Origin: Telmatherina bonti | Taxonomy: Eukaryota; Chordata; Actinopteri; Atheriniformes; Telmatherinidae | NCBI GenBank assembly: GCA_933228915.1 | Contig: OW121823.1 | Location: 9,477,463-9,541,462 of the forward strand | Reading direction: 5' to 3' | DNA length: 64,000 nucleotides | In this document: piece after piece, positions 38,062 through 49,000 of the stretch | How positions within the stretch are numbered: the stretch's first letter is position 1 | How the letters are laid out: each line of letters opens with the position of its first letter | Program-made: the position numbers and the translations under genes | The notes under the pieces: generated by a model | Told to the model about the DNA's origin: nothing | The model's database searches: none | The model's input: only the letters and a program-made list of their open reading frames with translations

Positions 38062-39597
38062 TCAGGCTGCTCGCTTCTTCTTCCTCGCCTGGAAAGTGGC
38101 AGCCTGCGCGGGGGGTGCTGGCGCAGCTGCGATTGTAGCCGCTGGTTTCTTAGGCCAGCTGGCCCAACCGGGCAAAATTGGTGGGGCGGGCTGAAGTTTC
38201 GGTTGTTTAGGCATTTTAAACTGCGAAACATGGGGGGCAGCAGGCGCAGGGGCCTTGCGCTGCACAGGGGGGGAGGGAACAGGAGGCTTTTGGGGAAGGC
38301 AGAGCCGGAGAGCCTCGTCTTCCTTCTTTTTGGCTTCACATCTTTGCTGCATTGAGGCCAATGCTGAGCCAAAAATTCCCTCCGGAACAATGGGCATGTC
38401 GAGGACGTCGTCCTTCTCCCTGTCTGACAGGTTGGCAAGGTTGAGCCACTGCGCCCTTTCCTGCAGCACCATAGTTCCCAGCGCTCTCCCCGTGGCCTGG
38501 ACCGCGCAGCGCTGGACGCGGAGACACAGGTCGGTGATGACCGGAATCTACTCCCACGTTGCTGGGTCCTGGGTTTGTCCAAAGTCCTCACACAGCTCAG
38601 CCTGATACGCTGTGAGGAGGGAGAGGACATTGAGCGCTCTGGCTGAGAGCGCAGCCGCCTTGTACGCCTTTTCAGTCAGGGCTGACTGAAAACGGTCAGT
38701 TTTGGATGGCAGGCTGGGGCTCCTGGAAGACACTGCTGACAGCCTGGGGTGAAGGTGAGCTGCCACGAGTGGCTCCATTGGAGGCATCCGGAGCAGGCCC
38801 AAGCTCTCCATCGCCTCACAGTCGAGGATTGAGGCCCCAGGAACCGGGCTCCTGCTGCTGTACGGGCGGTCCCTCCACGAGTGCGTCACCTCGTCCAGCA
38901 GCTCCGGGAAGACGGGGAGAAGTTGTTTTGCCACACTCTTAGCTGAGGGTAATTTCTTCCCTTCGTAGCGGGACCTGGCGGTCTCCGCTACAACAGCCGG
39001 CCAGGGGATAGCCAGACGGGCAGCAGCGCGTTTACACACGTCGAGCATGTCCGAACTGGGGAGGGGAGAAGCTGGTGTGCTACCCTCGCCTCCATCCCGA
39101 GTGGTGGTGGAGGCCGCGGGCTTTGCAGCCCGGGCCGAAGTACTAAAGATGTCGTCCTCCTCCTCGTCCTCTGATATGAGGAGACTCGAGGCGACATCTT
39201 CATCTTCTCCATAGTCCAGGTCCAGGACGTCTTCCTCCTGTGGGAGGTCCGTGGCCAGGTCGAGCTGGGAGCCCCAGCTGACACTGGCCTCCGGTACCAC
39301 TACTGCAGTGGACCCGCCATCCCCTCCCCTTTCGACGGCAACATCGGTGGAGGTGAAATAAGGGTCATGTCCAGACAGGCTAGCTTGGCGAGCTAGCCGT
39401 CTGCGGAGACTTTTTACCGTGAACACCGCACAGTGTTGACATGAACCCGGGACATCTATTGCTAGCCGGGCGTGTTCCAGCCCCAGACAGCACGAGCAGA
39501 CCTGGTGTGGGTCTCTGCTCGAAATTTTATTCACGCATCGACAGGAACGGGCCCCAGAGTCTCCATCACCTCTGGTGTGAGGGTTCTTTGCCTCCAT
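38062..39597 (-). pseudogene. DIRS gag-like ORF interrupted by one in-frame stop
   Basis: The first part, 39597-38548 (349 residues), starts MEAKNPHTRGDGD. It has a Cys/His-rich N-terminal motif (C-S-C-C-L-G-L-E-H, then C-Q-H-C), typical of DIRS gag proteins, followed by an acidic middle region. A TAG at 38548-38550 ends it. The same frame then continues open to 38062 with conserved gag sequence (NLANLSDREKDDVLDMPIV) and a basic Pro/Ala-rich tail ending in KKKRAA. No other disruption is seen, so this is one 511-codon frame broken by a single nonsense codon. A gag of this class is expected to package element RNA. The downstream part could restart at an internal Met at 38472. Confidence 0.85.
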
Positions 39598-39894
39598 TCC
39601 CAGCGAGCTGGTGAGCGAGCGGGGAATTGAGGTGGTTAACTGGTGTGCTAACCGTGAGAGCCGAGGAGTTAGCTGGTGTGCTAATGCTCGACAGTAAATT
39701 TTATTTTTCGCCGTGGTGAGGCTGAAAAATGGTTACGACCGAGCCGTGGTGGGGCAAGGAAGCACAGGAGATGGTCTGGTGTGACCAAACAAAGCGATAA
39801 AATGTGCCTAAAGGCTAGGTAGCGCCCGGCGACCGAAGCTAAAAGGTCAGTCTGCGGACAGTTTAGCTAGCTAGCCCAGACGCGAGATATGCTC

Positions 39895-40087
39895 CGAGTG
39901 AGAAGAGGTGTTTGAATGAGGCGGTGCCGTCCGCATGAGCTATTTAAGGTAGATGGCACTACCTGATGCGGACGGACACGTTCACCAGCCAATCAGGATT
40001 GGCGTAATGAGATTAATGCTTCTGAGAGCTGCACAGAGGCGTGCATCCCATAGTGAGACATCGAGCGAAATATTATGAAAGAGAACT
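39895..40087. repeat. right inverted terminal repeat of the DIRS element (its 5' end)
   Basis: Reverse complement of the left terminal repeat up to about 40058. The outermost 30 bp, ending in GAAAGAGAACT, recurs in inverted form within the internal complementary region at about 34624-34660. It presumably carries the element's promoter. Confidence 0.9.
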
Positions 40088-40135
40088 GTGCAACTCCTCA
40101 AATGTATTTACAATGCAATAGAATGTTTTCTTTAC

Positions 40136-40200
40136 CAGGCCAAGGATTTCAGATGACGCTGGAAGCTGACTGGTGCTGGCTGGTGGAGGGTGAGGCCACT
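40136..40200 (-). pseudogene. 5' partner exon of the same remnant, with an in-frame TGA
   Basis: On the minus strand this reads a Ser/Thr/Gln-rich stretch (TSVASPSTSQHQSASSVI), then TGA at 40149-40151, then NPWP and a GTAAAG donor after 40136. It ends in phase 1, which is the phase needed by the exon at 34283. With the DIRS element removed, the intron between them would be only about 100 bp. The stop indicates the gene is dead. Confidence 0.4.
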
Positions 40201-40204
40201 GATG

Positions 40205-40500
40205 TCGTGTCTATGTCATGAGGTTATGTTTTCCTGTGTCCTTTGTTCCTGGTTTCCTGTTTTATTTTGTAGGTTGTTCCTGTTTTGCCTTTGTCTGTGT
40301 TCAGTAGTTCACCATTGTTCATTCGTTAATTTGTTTCACCTGTGTCTCGTTGTGTTCTGTGTATTTATACCCCTCAGTTTTTGTCTTGAGTTGCTGGATC
40401 ATTGTTAGTCCCCTGAGTTCTTTTGGTCGGATTAAATCAGTATCCCTGTTTGCTCAGCTCTGCATTTGGGTCCACATCCTCAATGCCACTGTGATAGGCT
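40205..40500. repeat. teleost interspersed repeat (unclassified)
   Basis: T-rich text (TTTCCTGTTTTATTTTGTAG, CACCTGTGTCTCGTTGTG, GTGTATTTATACCCCTCAG) of the kind scattered through many teleost genomes. No coding potential. The family assignment is from memory of sequence style only. Confidence 0.4.
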
Positions 40501-40902
40501 AAACTTTAGCAGCTAAAGGGATAGGAAAAAATAAATAAAATAAAATTTTTATTTGCTTATGAAACAATGTAGCTCTGTGGGGTTCTATCAGCGTTTTTTT
40601 TTTTTTTTTTATATCCATTGTAACAAATATCAGTTTGAGTTGCCTACATGATATGGTTATGCTTGGTACTTGTTACTGCCAGTTTATCAATTAGCAAAGA
40701 TGACACATTTGCATATCGAAAGGTTTACCTGGTATAGTGACGAACACAGTGCTTGTTCTGGAAGCTGGCAGGCAGATGCTGCTCTATCTAGTGGCTGCTT
40801 CAGGTGATGTAACTTAAGCTATAGAAATTTCTAACATATAAGCACACGTTATATGTTATATTTCATGTTTTTTGCTGTCCTGTTAGGTCTTTATTTTCTC
40901 TC

Positions 40903-42697
40903 CTACGTATGAGAGCAAGTGTCTGGTGGCCAGGCCTTTACCTATGGGGCCCGGTCTGGCTCAGCCCAAAAGGGTTACACGGGCCCCACCTCCCGTGGTG
41001 TCACCATTTGCAGGAGGGGCTGTAGGGGTCGGGTGCAATGTGAGGCGGCAGCAAGAGGTGGGGACCCTGGCGGTCCAATATGTTGTGAGGATCTGCTAGG
41101 AACATCTGGCAGAGTCTCCTGCCAGAGCGAGCTTCATCTCCCACCTCCAGCAGAGCTTCAACCATATCCTGTGTAAGGCAAAGGACAAAGAATCTGAGTG
41201 GACTGTGTCCCGTGCCTATGGTTGAGGCGGTCTGCCTAAACAATATTGACAGGCCAAGATGGGGCACAGTTTTGGCTGTCACCAAGGCGAAAACTTGGGG
41301 CATGTGAGGACTTTGGTGAGGTCAGGGAGAACAATTTCCGAGGCGGAGCTGCTGACCTCAACTTGGGACGCTGTGGGTAAGTGGAAGGAATACTTTGAAG
41401 ACCTCCTCAATCCTACCAACACATCTTCCATTGAGGAAGCCCAGCGGGGGGACTCGGGGACTCATGGACTATTTCCCAGATGAGGTTAAAAAGCCTCTTG
41501 ATGGCAAGGCCTCGGGGGTGGATGAAATCTGCCCGGAGTTTCTTAAGGCTCTGCATGCCGTGGGGTTGCCCTGGCTGACATGTCTTCTTTTCAAGAAGGG
41601 GGACTGGGGGGTGTGCTCGAACTACAAGGGGTCATACTTCTCAGCCTCCCTGATAAGGTCCATTTAGGGTTCCTGGAGAGGAAGGTCCATCGGGCAGTTC
41701 GGTTTTCGTGCCGGTCGCAGAACAGTGGATCAGATTTATATCCTCTTTGGTGTCCTGGGGGGCATGGGAGTTTTCCTTACCAATCTACATGCACTTTGTG
41801 GACTTGAAGAAGGCATTTGACCATGTCCCCCAGGGAATCTTGTGGGGGCTACTCCGGAAGTATATAGTACTTGATGCCCTTGTACGAGCTGTCCGGTCCC
41901 TGAATGACAGTTGTCAGAGCTTAGTTCGCATTACCGGCAGTAAGTTTTCAGTGAGGGTTGGACTCCACCAAGGCTGCCCCTTATCACTGATTCTGTTCAC
42001 AATTTTTTTGGACAGAACTTCTAGGCGCAGCCGATGTGTTGAGGGGATCTGGTTTAGTGACCTCAGGATTAGGTCTCTGCTTTTTGTGGATGACGTGGTC
42101 CTGGTGGCTTCATCTGGCCGTAATCTCCAGATCTCGCATGAGCAATTCACAGCCAACTGTGAAGCGGCTGGGATGAGAATCAGTGCCTCCAAATCTGAGA
42201 CCATCTAACCTGGTCCTTAGCCGCAATAGGGTGGATTGTCAACTCCGGGTTGGGAGTGAGGTCCTGCCCAAGTAGAGGAGTTTAAATATTTCAGGGTCTT
42301 GTTCACGCGTGAGGAAAGGTTGGAGCGTGAGATTGACAGGGGATCGGTGTGGCATCTGCAGGTATGTGGACTCTGGGCCGGTCTGTCGTGGTGAAGAAGG
42401 AGCTGTGCCAGAAGCTCGGTCAGCCTGGAGGGGCTTAGATTAGAGCCGCTGCTCCTCTGTATCGAGAGGAGCCAGTCGAGGTGGTTCAGGCATCTAGTTA
42501 GGATGCCTCCCGGATGCCTCCCTAGTAAAGTGTTCCTGCGGGAGGAGACCCCGGGGAAAACCCAGGACACAATCAAGGGATTATATTTCTCGGCTGTCCT
42601 GGGAACACCTAGGGATTCCCCCCGCAGAGCTGGCAAATGTGACTCAGGAGAGGGAAGTGTGGGCTTTGGGATATTGGGAATTGAAAATGGATGGATG
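40903..42697 (+). mobile_element. Rex3 (RTE-clade LINE), degenerate, internally deleted copy
   Basis: The 5' part (TCTGGTGGCCAGGCCTTTACC, then GGGTGCAATGTGAGGCGG) and the 3' part are recognisable. The RT region at 41708-42208 reads HFVDLKKAFDHVP, VGLHQGCPLS and LLFVDDVVLVASS; the catalytic box is FVDD rather than the usual F/YADD. The stretch around CAAGGCTGCCCCTTATCACTG corresponds to the classical Rex3 PCR-primer site. Stops and frameshifts break every frame, and the endonuclease region is mostly missing between about 41085 and 41095. The 3' end at GGATGGATG is the usual Rex3 tail. Confidence 0.8.
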
Positions 42698-42946
42698 TTC
42701 TATGTTTTCTATCAGAAAGACAATATATTTGGACAAGCCCAGAAGAGGTGGAAATGATCAGCTTATTGAGATCCAAAGTTTCTCTTTCAGCCTGATGATC
42801 CTATACAAAGGGACTACTTGGTGGATACTTTCATTTGCAAATATTAAAAAGTTTATGTCACATTATGTTAAACTTAAGTCCTACCTTAAACTGAAAAATG
42901 CATCTCACCAAATAAAGGCAATAATTACTATATGTATGTGTAAAAC

Positions 42947-42952
42947 TTTAAT
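42947..42952 (-). terminator. candidate poly(A) signal of sclt1
   Basis: ATTAAA on the minus strand, about 125 nt past the sclt1 stop codon, in AT-rich 3' sequence. It is the first accepted hexamer seen downstream. No transcript evidence is available. Confidence 0.4.
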
Positions 42953-43074
42953 AAGTTATGGTTCAATTATCAAAGTATCCAGTACAAAAGTGTTTTTTTT
43001 GCAAATATACAATAAGTTGGTAGGTATTTAAAAACACATGGTCAAATATTACTTTAGTTGCCATGACACAGATT

Positions 43075-46000
43075 TCATTTAGTCTCTGGATCTGCCATGG
43101 CCGTTTTCCTTCGCTGTGATGCCAACACACTAAGCTGTAAAACCAAGAAGAGAAAAGTAATTCAATCGAAAGTCCTGTTGAATAATCATATAACAAATAG
43201 AAAAGAAACTATTTATATATGTATACAGTTGGCTTTATTCATAACCCTCAATTAAAGATAATGCTAAATTTGCTATAGTAACTCAAATAAATAGAGACTG
43301 AAAAGGGCGGTGAATTAAAATGTGCAAAATTATAATTTAGCGCAATAAGGCATTGTTTTTAATTCAACTGAGTTTTTAAAAATATATAAAATGATCCCAG
43401 GCAAATTAGAGCACTGTACTGATGAGTGGTGGACCTAGAACACCTGTCGGAAGTCTGACTGAGAGTTACAGAAAAGTTTATCAAATCTGTTTTCTTGATT
43501 TTAAAAATATTTTTTTGACCCACAATTCAAAAGCAATATCATGATTTTCATAAAACTAATAAAAATAAATTGCCAATGTCAACATATTTCAGAGACAACT
43601 GGTTTTTCCTTTTCTGTAATGGGACGGTATGAGCAAATTTGAGGATTACTTTATGTTTTAAATCATTACATTTAGTCCGTACTGTTTGAGCATAAAAGTT
43701 TTTACCTGTTGTGTTGCTGTAGCTGCTCTCTGTTCAGCTTGTGTCAGTCTTCTCTGAAGACGATTTGCTTTTTCTTGATATTCTGCTAGCTGCCTCTCAT
43801 ACTGAGCAAACAAAGATATATGTTTTTGTATGGGTAAGATGCATTAGCCTTATACATTACTTGACTGCAAAAGTAATCTATCCTAAATATGTTTTGTGAA
43901 AACTGTATGCTTAAAAGAAGCTCATCCCATCAGGCAGAACACCATCTCTCTAATCGTACAGACATGTCTATTAAAGTTATTAGAATTAATTAATAATTAC
44001 CATAGTTATGTTCCATGTTTAGATTAAAGTAATTAATCTAGCATTCATGTGAGTCTGTATGTGTCACACAAACCTCTAAAATAGCAGTATGGTTGGTTTC
44101 AAGCTGCATCTCCAGCTCATGTGTGCGCTGCTTCTGCCGATTCAGTTCCGCCCTGAAACAAAGATAAAACGAGATTCGACAACTAAACAATTTTCAGGTT
44201 TGGTTTATAAATGCTTAGCACAGTAATTCAGTACTTAACTACAGGATACAACTTTTGCTAAGAGCAGAACAAATTCAATCATCGACAATCATTGACAATC
44301 GTTGAAATGTTTTAGTTTTTTATGTAACATTAGTGATAAAACTGATGCAATACAATCCCAAGACAGCATTGTATTTAAAGATATTTATTCTTTCATAACT
44401 TTGTCTTTAACCACTAGAGCTCTGCATTAAGTATTTATGTACTTCATGTAGGATTAAGATTTGTTAGTCAGTTTCTACTAGATTCATCATGACTGAATAC
44501 TTCATTTCATGCCTTTCTTTAACGGGAGAACATTTGCTCCGCCTCCTTGTTTTTTTTGCACACCACACTATTTTTGTTTTTGTTTTTTTTTTTTTGACAA
44601 AAAGCCGAGAGTTTGACAGCATGTGAAATTTGCAGCATGATGTGAAAGGTGCAGGTGATTGCTGATAGACTGAAAGGGACTTAAAATTAGTCATTATGAT
44701 ATGGCCTGATCATTAAGGCCACATATCAACATGGTCAGTAGCTGCTGCAGCAGCAGGGTGGCTTCAGGAAAACAGGAATAGTCCTACATTACACAACATC
44801 ATGGACCTGAACCCAGCAAAGACCTGAAAATGCGTCTGTACTGTTGCTACCACACCAGCTGGCTGGAATAAAAGATTTCAGGCAGGAAAAATGAGAAATT
44901 TCCAAAAGAAAGGTGTGCCAATTGTGTAGAAGTATTGAGGCTGATGTTGCCGAAAGTTGCTTTAAAAATGATCTCTTTGTGTTGATTTAAGTGTAGACTA
45001 ATCTCTGCTCACTGATCCTTTCTAATTAAACCCTAATTTTACCATATAAGTACTTTTTCTCATGACATGAAATTGTTTTAATATAAAGCACAGATCACAG
45101 CCAATTCAAACTGGTTTTAACCCTTGCTGCCTGAATGCAAAATATTTCCCATTTTCTCTGATTCTTTCAGTAGATAAGCAGAAAGCAGAGCAAAACAAGC
45201 ACTTCCTCATACTATCCAATCATTTTCTTTTTGATTTAGTGTTTGCTTCACATTATCTGGCATATAAAGAGGACTGCTGAATACTGCTGGCTGAATTTTT
45301 AAAGAAAAGCGTTGGTTCAAGAGGTTGTTTTCAGACAGTGTTTTGGTTTTATAATGCTGTTAGTGCTTCAGCTTCTCAATGGATTGAAAGTACTTGAGCT
45401 GTTAGAGAAACTGAGCTGTCCTTCGAAAATGTCAAGAAAAGTCACTTCTTCAATTCATCATCATCAATTTAAAGCGCTTTAACACCAGCCGCAGGCGTAC
45501 AAAGTGTTGAACATCTAAGGGAGGTAAAATAGAAGCATAAAAATAACAAGTTTAAATGAATAAAATATTATAAAAGTATTGTGATAAAAATAAGGGAAAA
45601 AATTAACTCCAACAACCAAAACTATATGAAAAATAAACCAAAGAAGATAAAGCCTCAGGTTGGGTTTAAGGTCAGTAAGTAAAAGTGTATTATAAGATGC
45701 ATTTTAAACATGGACAGTGAGGAGTGTGGCAAATGGGTAAAGCTAGGTGATTCCATAATGTAGTTGCACTGATAGAGGAGACCCTGTTTCTAACTCTGGC
45801 CCCCAGAGTGATTATATTTAGCCAACTAGGCAATACCAAATGGCTACTCGAGCTGGCCTGCTGGTATTATACAGCACGTGTTGCTAATATTACAAACCCA
45901 GAACTGCTCCGGTGATGGTTTGGTGCGTCAATCAGGACAGGACCTCCTCCTCTGTAGACAGTAGTCATAGCAACTCTAAGTTACCACAGCAGAGATGGCA

Positions 46001-49000
46001 AAATAAACCCAGCCCTTCAATGAGGGAGTGTTTGTGAAAAAGTGTACGATGAAAGTTTGTGAGCTTATGAGTCCAAAGAAAAAAATAAACAAGCATTTAT
46101 AAATGAGAGCCTGAGCAGAAGCACAGTAGCTGAACACACATGTGATTTTGCCACTGAGGTTCAATGAGGTTCATCATCATATCGGGAAGATTTTTTTTCA
46201 ATAAACATCAGTGTTGGCCCGACAGTTCGTCCAATTTTAAAATTTGTCCCATTGTATATTTGTGTTTGACACCCCTGCCTTAGAGATTCATAACAAGGAG
46301 CTACCAATCAGTTCACCAGTAAGACGGGAAGGAGTATCGTGGTGGAGAAGCTCGGACAAATAAAGTGGAGCAAGACCATTTAAAATTTTAAAAACAAACA
46401 TGTTAGAACCTTAAAATGCAGAGACGGCCAGTAGAGTGAAGCCATGTGCTCTGCTTTCCGGGTCCCTGTTAAAAGCTGTGCTGCAGCATTTAAAACTTGC
46501 TTCAGATGTGCAAGTAAGGTTTAACTTATTCCAATATAGAGGGAATTACAGTAATCCAGGCGTGATGATACGGAGGCATGGAGTGCTGCCTCAAACCAAA
46601 AGGTTTCACATTTCCTTAAATGATAAAAGTTTGATTTAACTGTGGCGTTAATTAGACTGTCCAATTTATAATCACTGTCCATTATAAAAGCAGGATTTAC
46701 AGCTGTGGGTATGTGGCTAGGGGGCCCAGCTCAGCCGGAGACATCTCACATTAGCCACTAGGTCCAAACACGAGTATCTCTGTCTTCTTTAAATTAAAAG
46801 CTATTCCTGCTTTTTGATCCTCAAGACAAGTTAAAAGAAATTTATTTGACTAGGCATCTCTTTGCCTTAAAAACTGACCCTAAAACTGACCCCCCTGGGG
46901 GACCCCACATGTCCAAGAAGCAGGGTGGGATTCAAACACAGATTTATATTTATGTCATTTTTGTTAGAAGCGAAGCAGCCCAGATAGGACCTAAACCACT
47001 CACAAAACATTGCCACAGATGTCTTCTTGGTGTTGTGATGCTGCAGTCTACAGTATCGAAATGAGCTGTTAGGTCCAGCAGGACAAGGACTACATGGTTA
47101 CCAGAACCACAAGTCTAAAGGAGGACATACCAAATCCTCACTGCAAAAATAATTTCTTGTAATCCATCCACCTTCCATTTGAAACATCTAAAGTGACGTT
47201 TTATTCCATTTAAATAACGTTTGTGCAGTTTTTATGAAAATACTTAAGCTTATTTAACACACTTACTTTAGAGCTGTAGTTTTAGTCTCAGAAAACTGCA
47301 CAAGGTTCTTGGCCTCCTCCTTCCACCGTTGAGTGCTTTTCTGCTGTGCTGCCAGAAGGCGTGTCAGATTAGCACTGGAGCTTCGACTGCTTTCCTCCAG
47401 CTCTCTAACACGTACATGATGTCCTTGTTCTTTGAGACTGTACTCTTGCTCCATCTGTGAAACCTCAAGGTGGATAACAGTGTGTGAATGAGAGGAACGA
47501 TCCAAATGAGCCAAATGGAAGGGAAATAGATAGTTCATCTATCTAATAATATGTGTCATCAAATGACCAAAGTGCCCACTGCTGAGCAGTAAACAGCAGA
47601 ATTGAATAGACTCCTTAGGGACCACTTACATTAATAATTCAAAATGATATCACCTGACAGTAACCCAGGTCAGGTTGCTATCTGCATGTAGGGAAGTTCT
47701 GAAGGCTCTCTGGATCATTTGCACACTGATCAGACAGGACTGTGTTATGTTAAAATGTTACCAGATTTCATTATGGAGGGAAGCAAATTTAATACAAAAT
47801 ATATGCCGCACATCCATGTGCTCCACACAGTTTGATACAATTCAAAGTGGTTTTGAGAGCAAAGCTGACCAAAGCTGGACAGGCGAAAACCTTCCCCCAT
47901 GTAGATTCTTTATGTTCTCGCTGTAAAGACCAAACAGCTGACTACATACACACATTTTTATGTCCTTAATTAAGGTAGTTTTGAGAATATTCAGTCAAAT
48001 GTATATTAAACAAAAGAGATATTACTTCCATTAGTCTTTACACATATTTATCTGGATTCATCACTGAATTTCAAACCCTTAAAAGGCAAAGTTAGCATAG
48101 TTGTAGCATTAACTCATCATTGTAGCATTAGCTGTGTTCACACTGCAGGTTGTCATGTTTTTTTACAGAAATTTTTTACAGAAATTTAAGTTTTTTATGT
48201 GGTTGTTAACTTTATCGTTTCAATGTGACCTTCATCACATTTACATGTGAACGTTACGCGGCCTGAAGTAACATTATCAATGAATCTGGGAATCTAAGAG
48301 TGTTTACATATTAAATTAGGAGGGCCCAAAGTTGGTCCTCCAGGGCTGCTGTCCTGCAGGTTTTTGATGTATCCCTGCTCCAACACACCTGGTTTCCATT
48401 AAATGGATCCAACAGCCAGTGAAGTTCTGCACAGTGAGTGATTAGTTCGAGTCAGGTGTTTTAGAACAAGGATACATGTAAAACCTGCAGGATTGTGGCC
48501 TTGGAGTACTGGGCATGCCTGTATTAAAAGAATACACTATAGCCTAGGTTAGAAATCACAATTTGTGTAGAAATAAGCAGCTTGGTGGAGGTGTGCACTC
48601 TCAGAGTGCTTTTCTAGTTTATGTTTTTGTTGTGGTTCTGCTTTTTTTCTCTCCTTTGGGTTTGATAACTCCTGTTATCCTAACAAAGATTCAGACTCAT
48701 CAGAGGCAAAAGGGGAGGGGAGTTGGGGGTTAAGTTCTTCATTATATCGATATGATACAGTCACCACCTTCCATTTCACCCTTTAGCAAAGAATTTTCCC
48801 TTTATTTACTTCAGCTTTCCTGCTGGCCATGAAAGAAAGCACCCTACATTTAATTTACTTATTCCATCGATGTTTCAGATTATGTTGTTTATGTCAAACT
48901 GACTGATTTAAATCCTTCCAGTTCTCCTTTCTGCTCGTTACCTGCTGCTTGGCTTTCTTTTGGACCAGCAAAGTAGCATTACGAAGTTCATCCATCTCCC

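Larger units (their letters stand above)
34332..40087 (-). mobile_element. DIRS1-type tyrosine-recombinase retrotransposon, near full length
   Basis: A 5.75-kb element in minus orientation. Layout from its 5' end: right inverted terminal repeat 39895-40087, gag 39597-38062, RT/RNase H 38005-35693 in shifting frames, tyrosine recombinase ending at 34731, internal complementary region 34571-34667, left inverted terminal repeat 34332-34548. DIRS elements integrate through a circular intermediate using a tyrosine recombinase rather than an integrase, so they leave no target-site duplication, and none is seen here. The terminal repeats are nearly identical over about 165 bp, which suggests a fairly recent insertion. 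Lesions are few: one in-frame stop in gag and two 1-nt shifts around the RT. GC content is clearly higher than in the surroundings. The element sits inside a short intron of an older gene remnant. Confidence 0.93.

Noticed and set aside
37845..38630. 261-residue minus-strand frame overlapping gag
   Set aside because: It is a shadow frame of gag and the following leader. The in-frame gag continuation 38472-38062 carries the conserved residues.
42217..42636. 139-residue minus-strand frame over Rex3
   Set aside because: Antisense of the degenerate Rex3 3' part.
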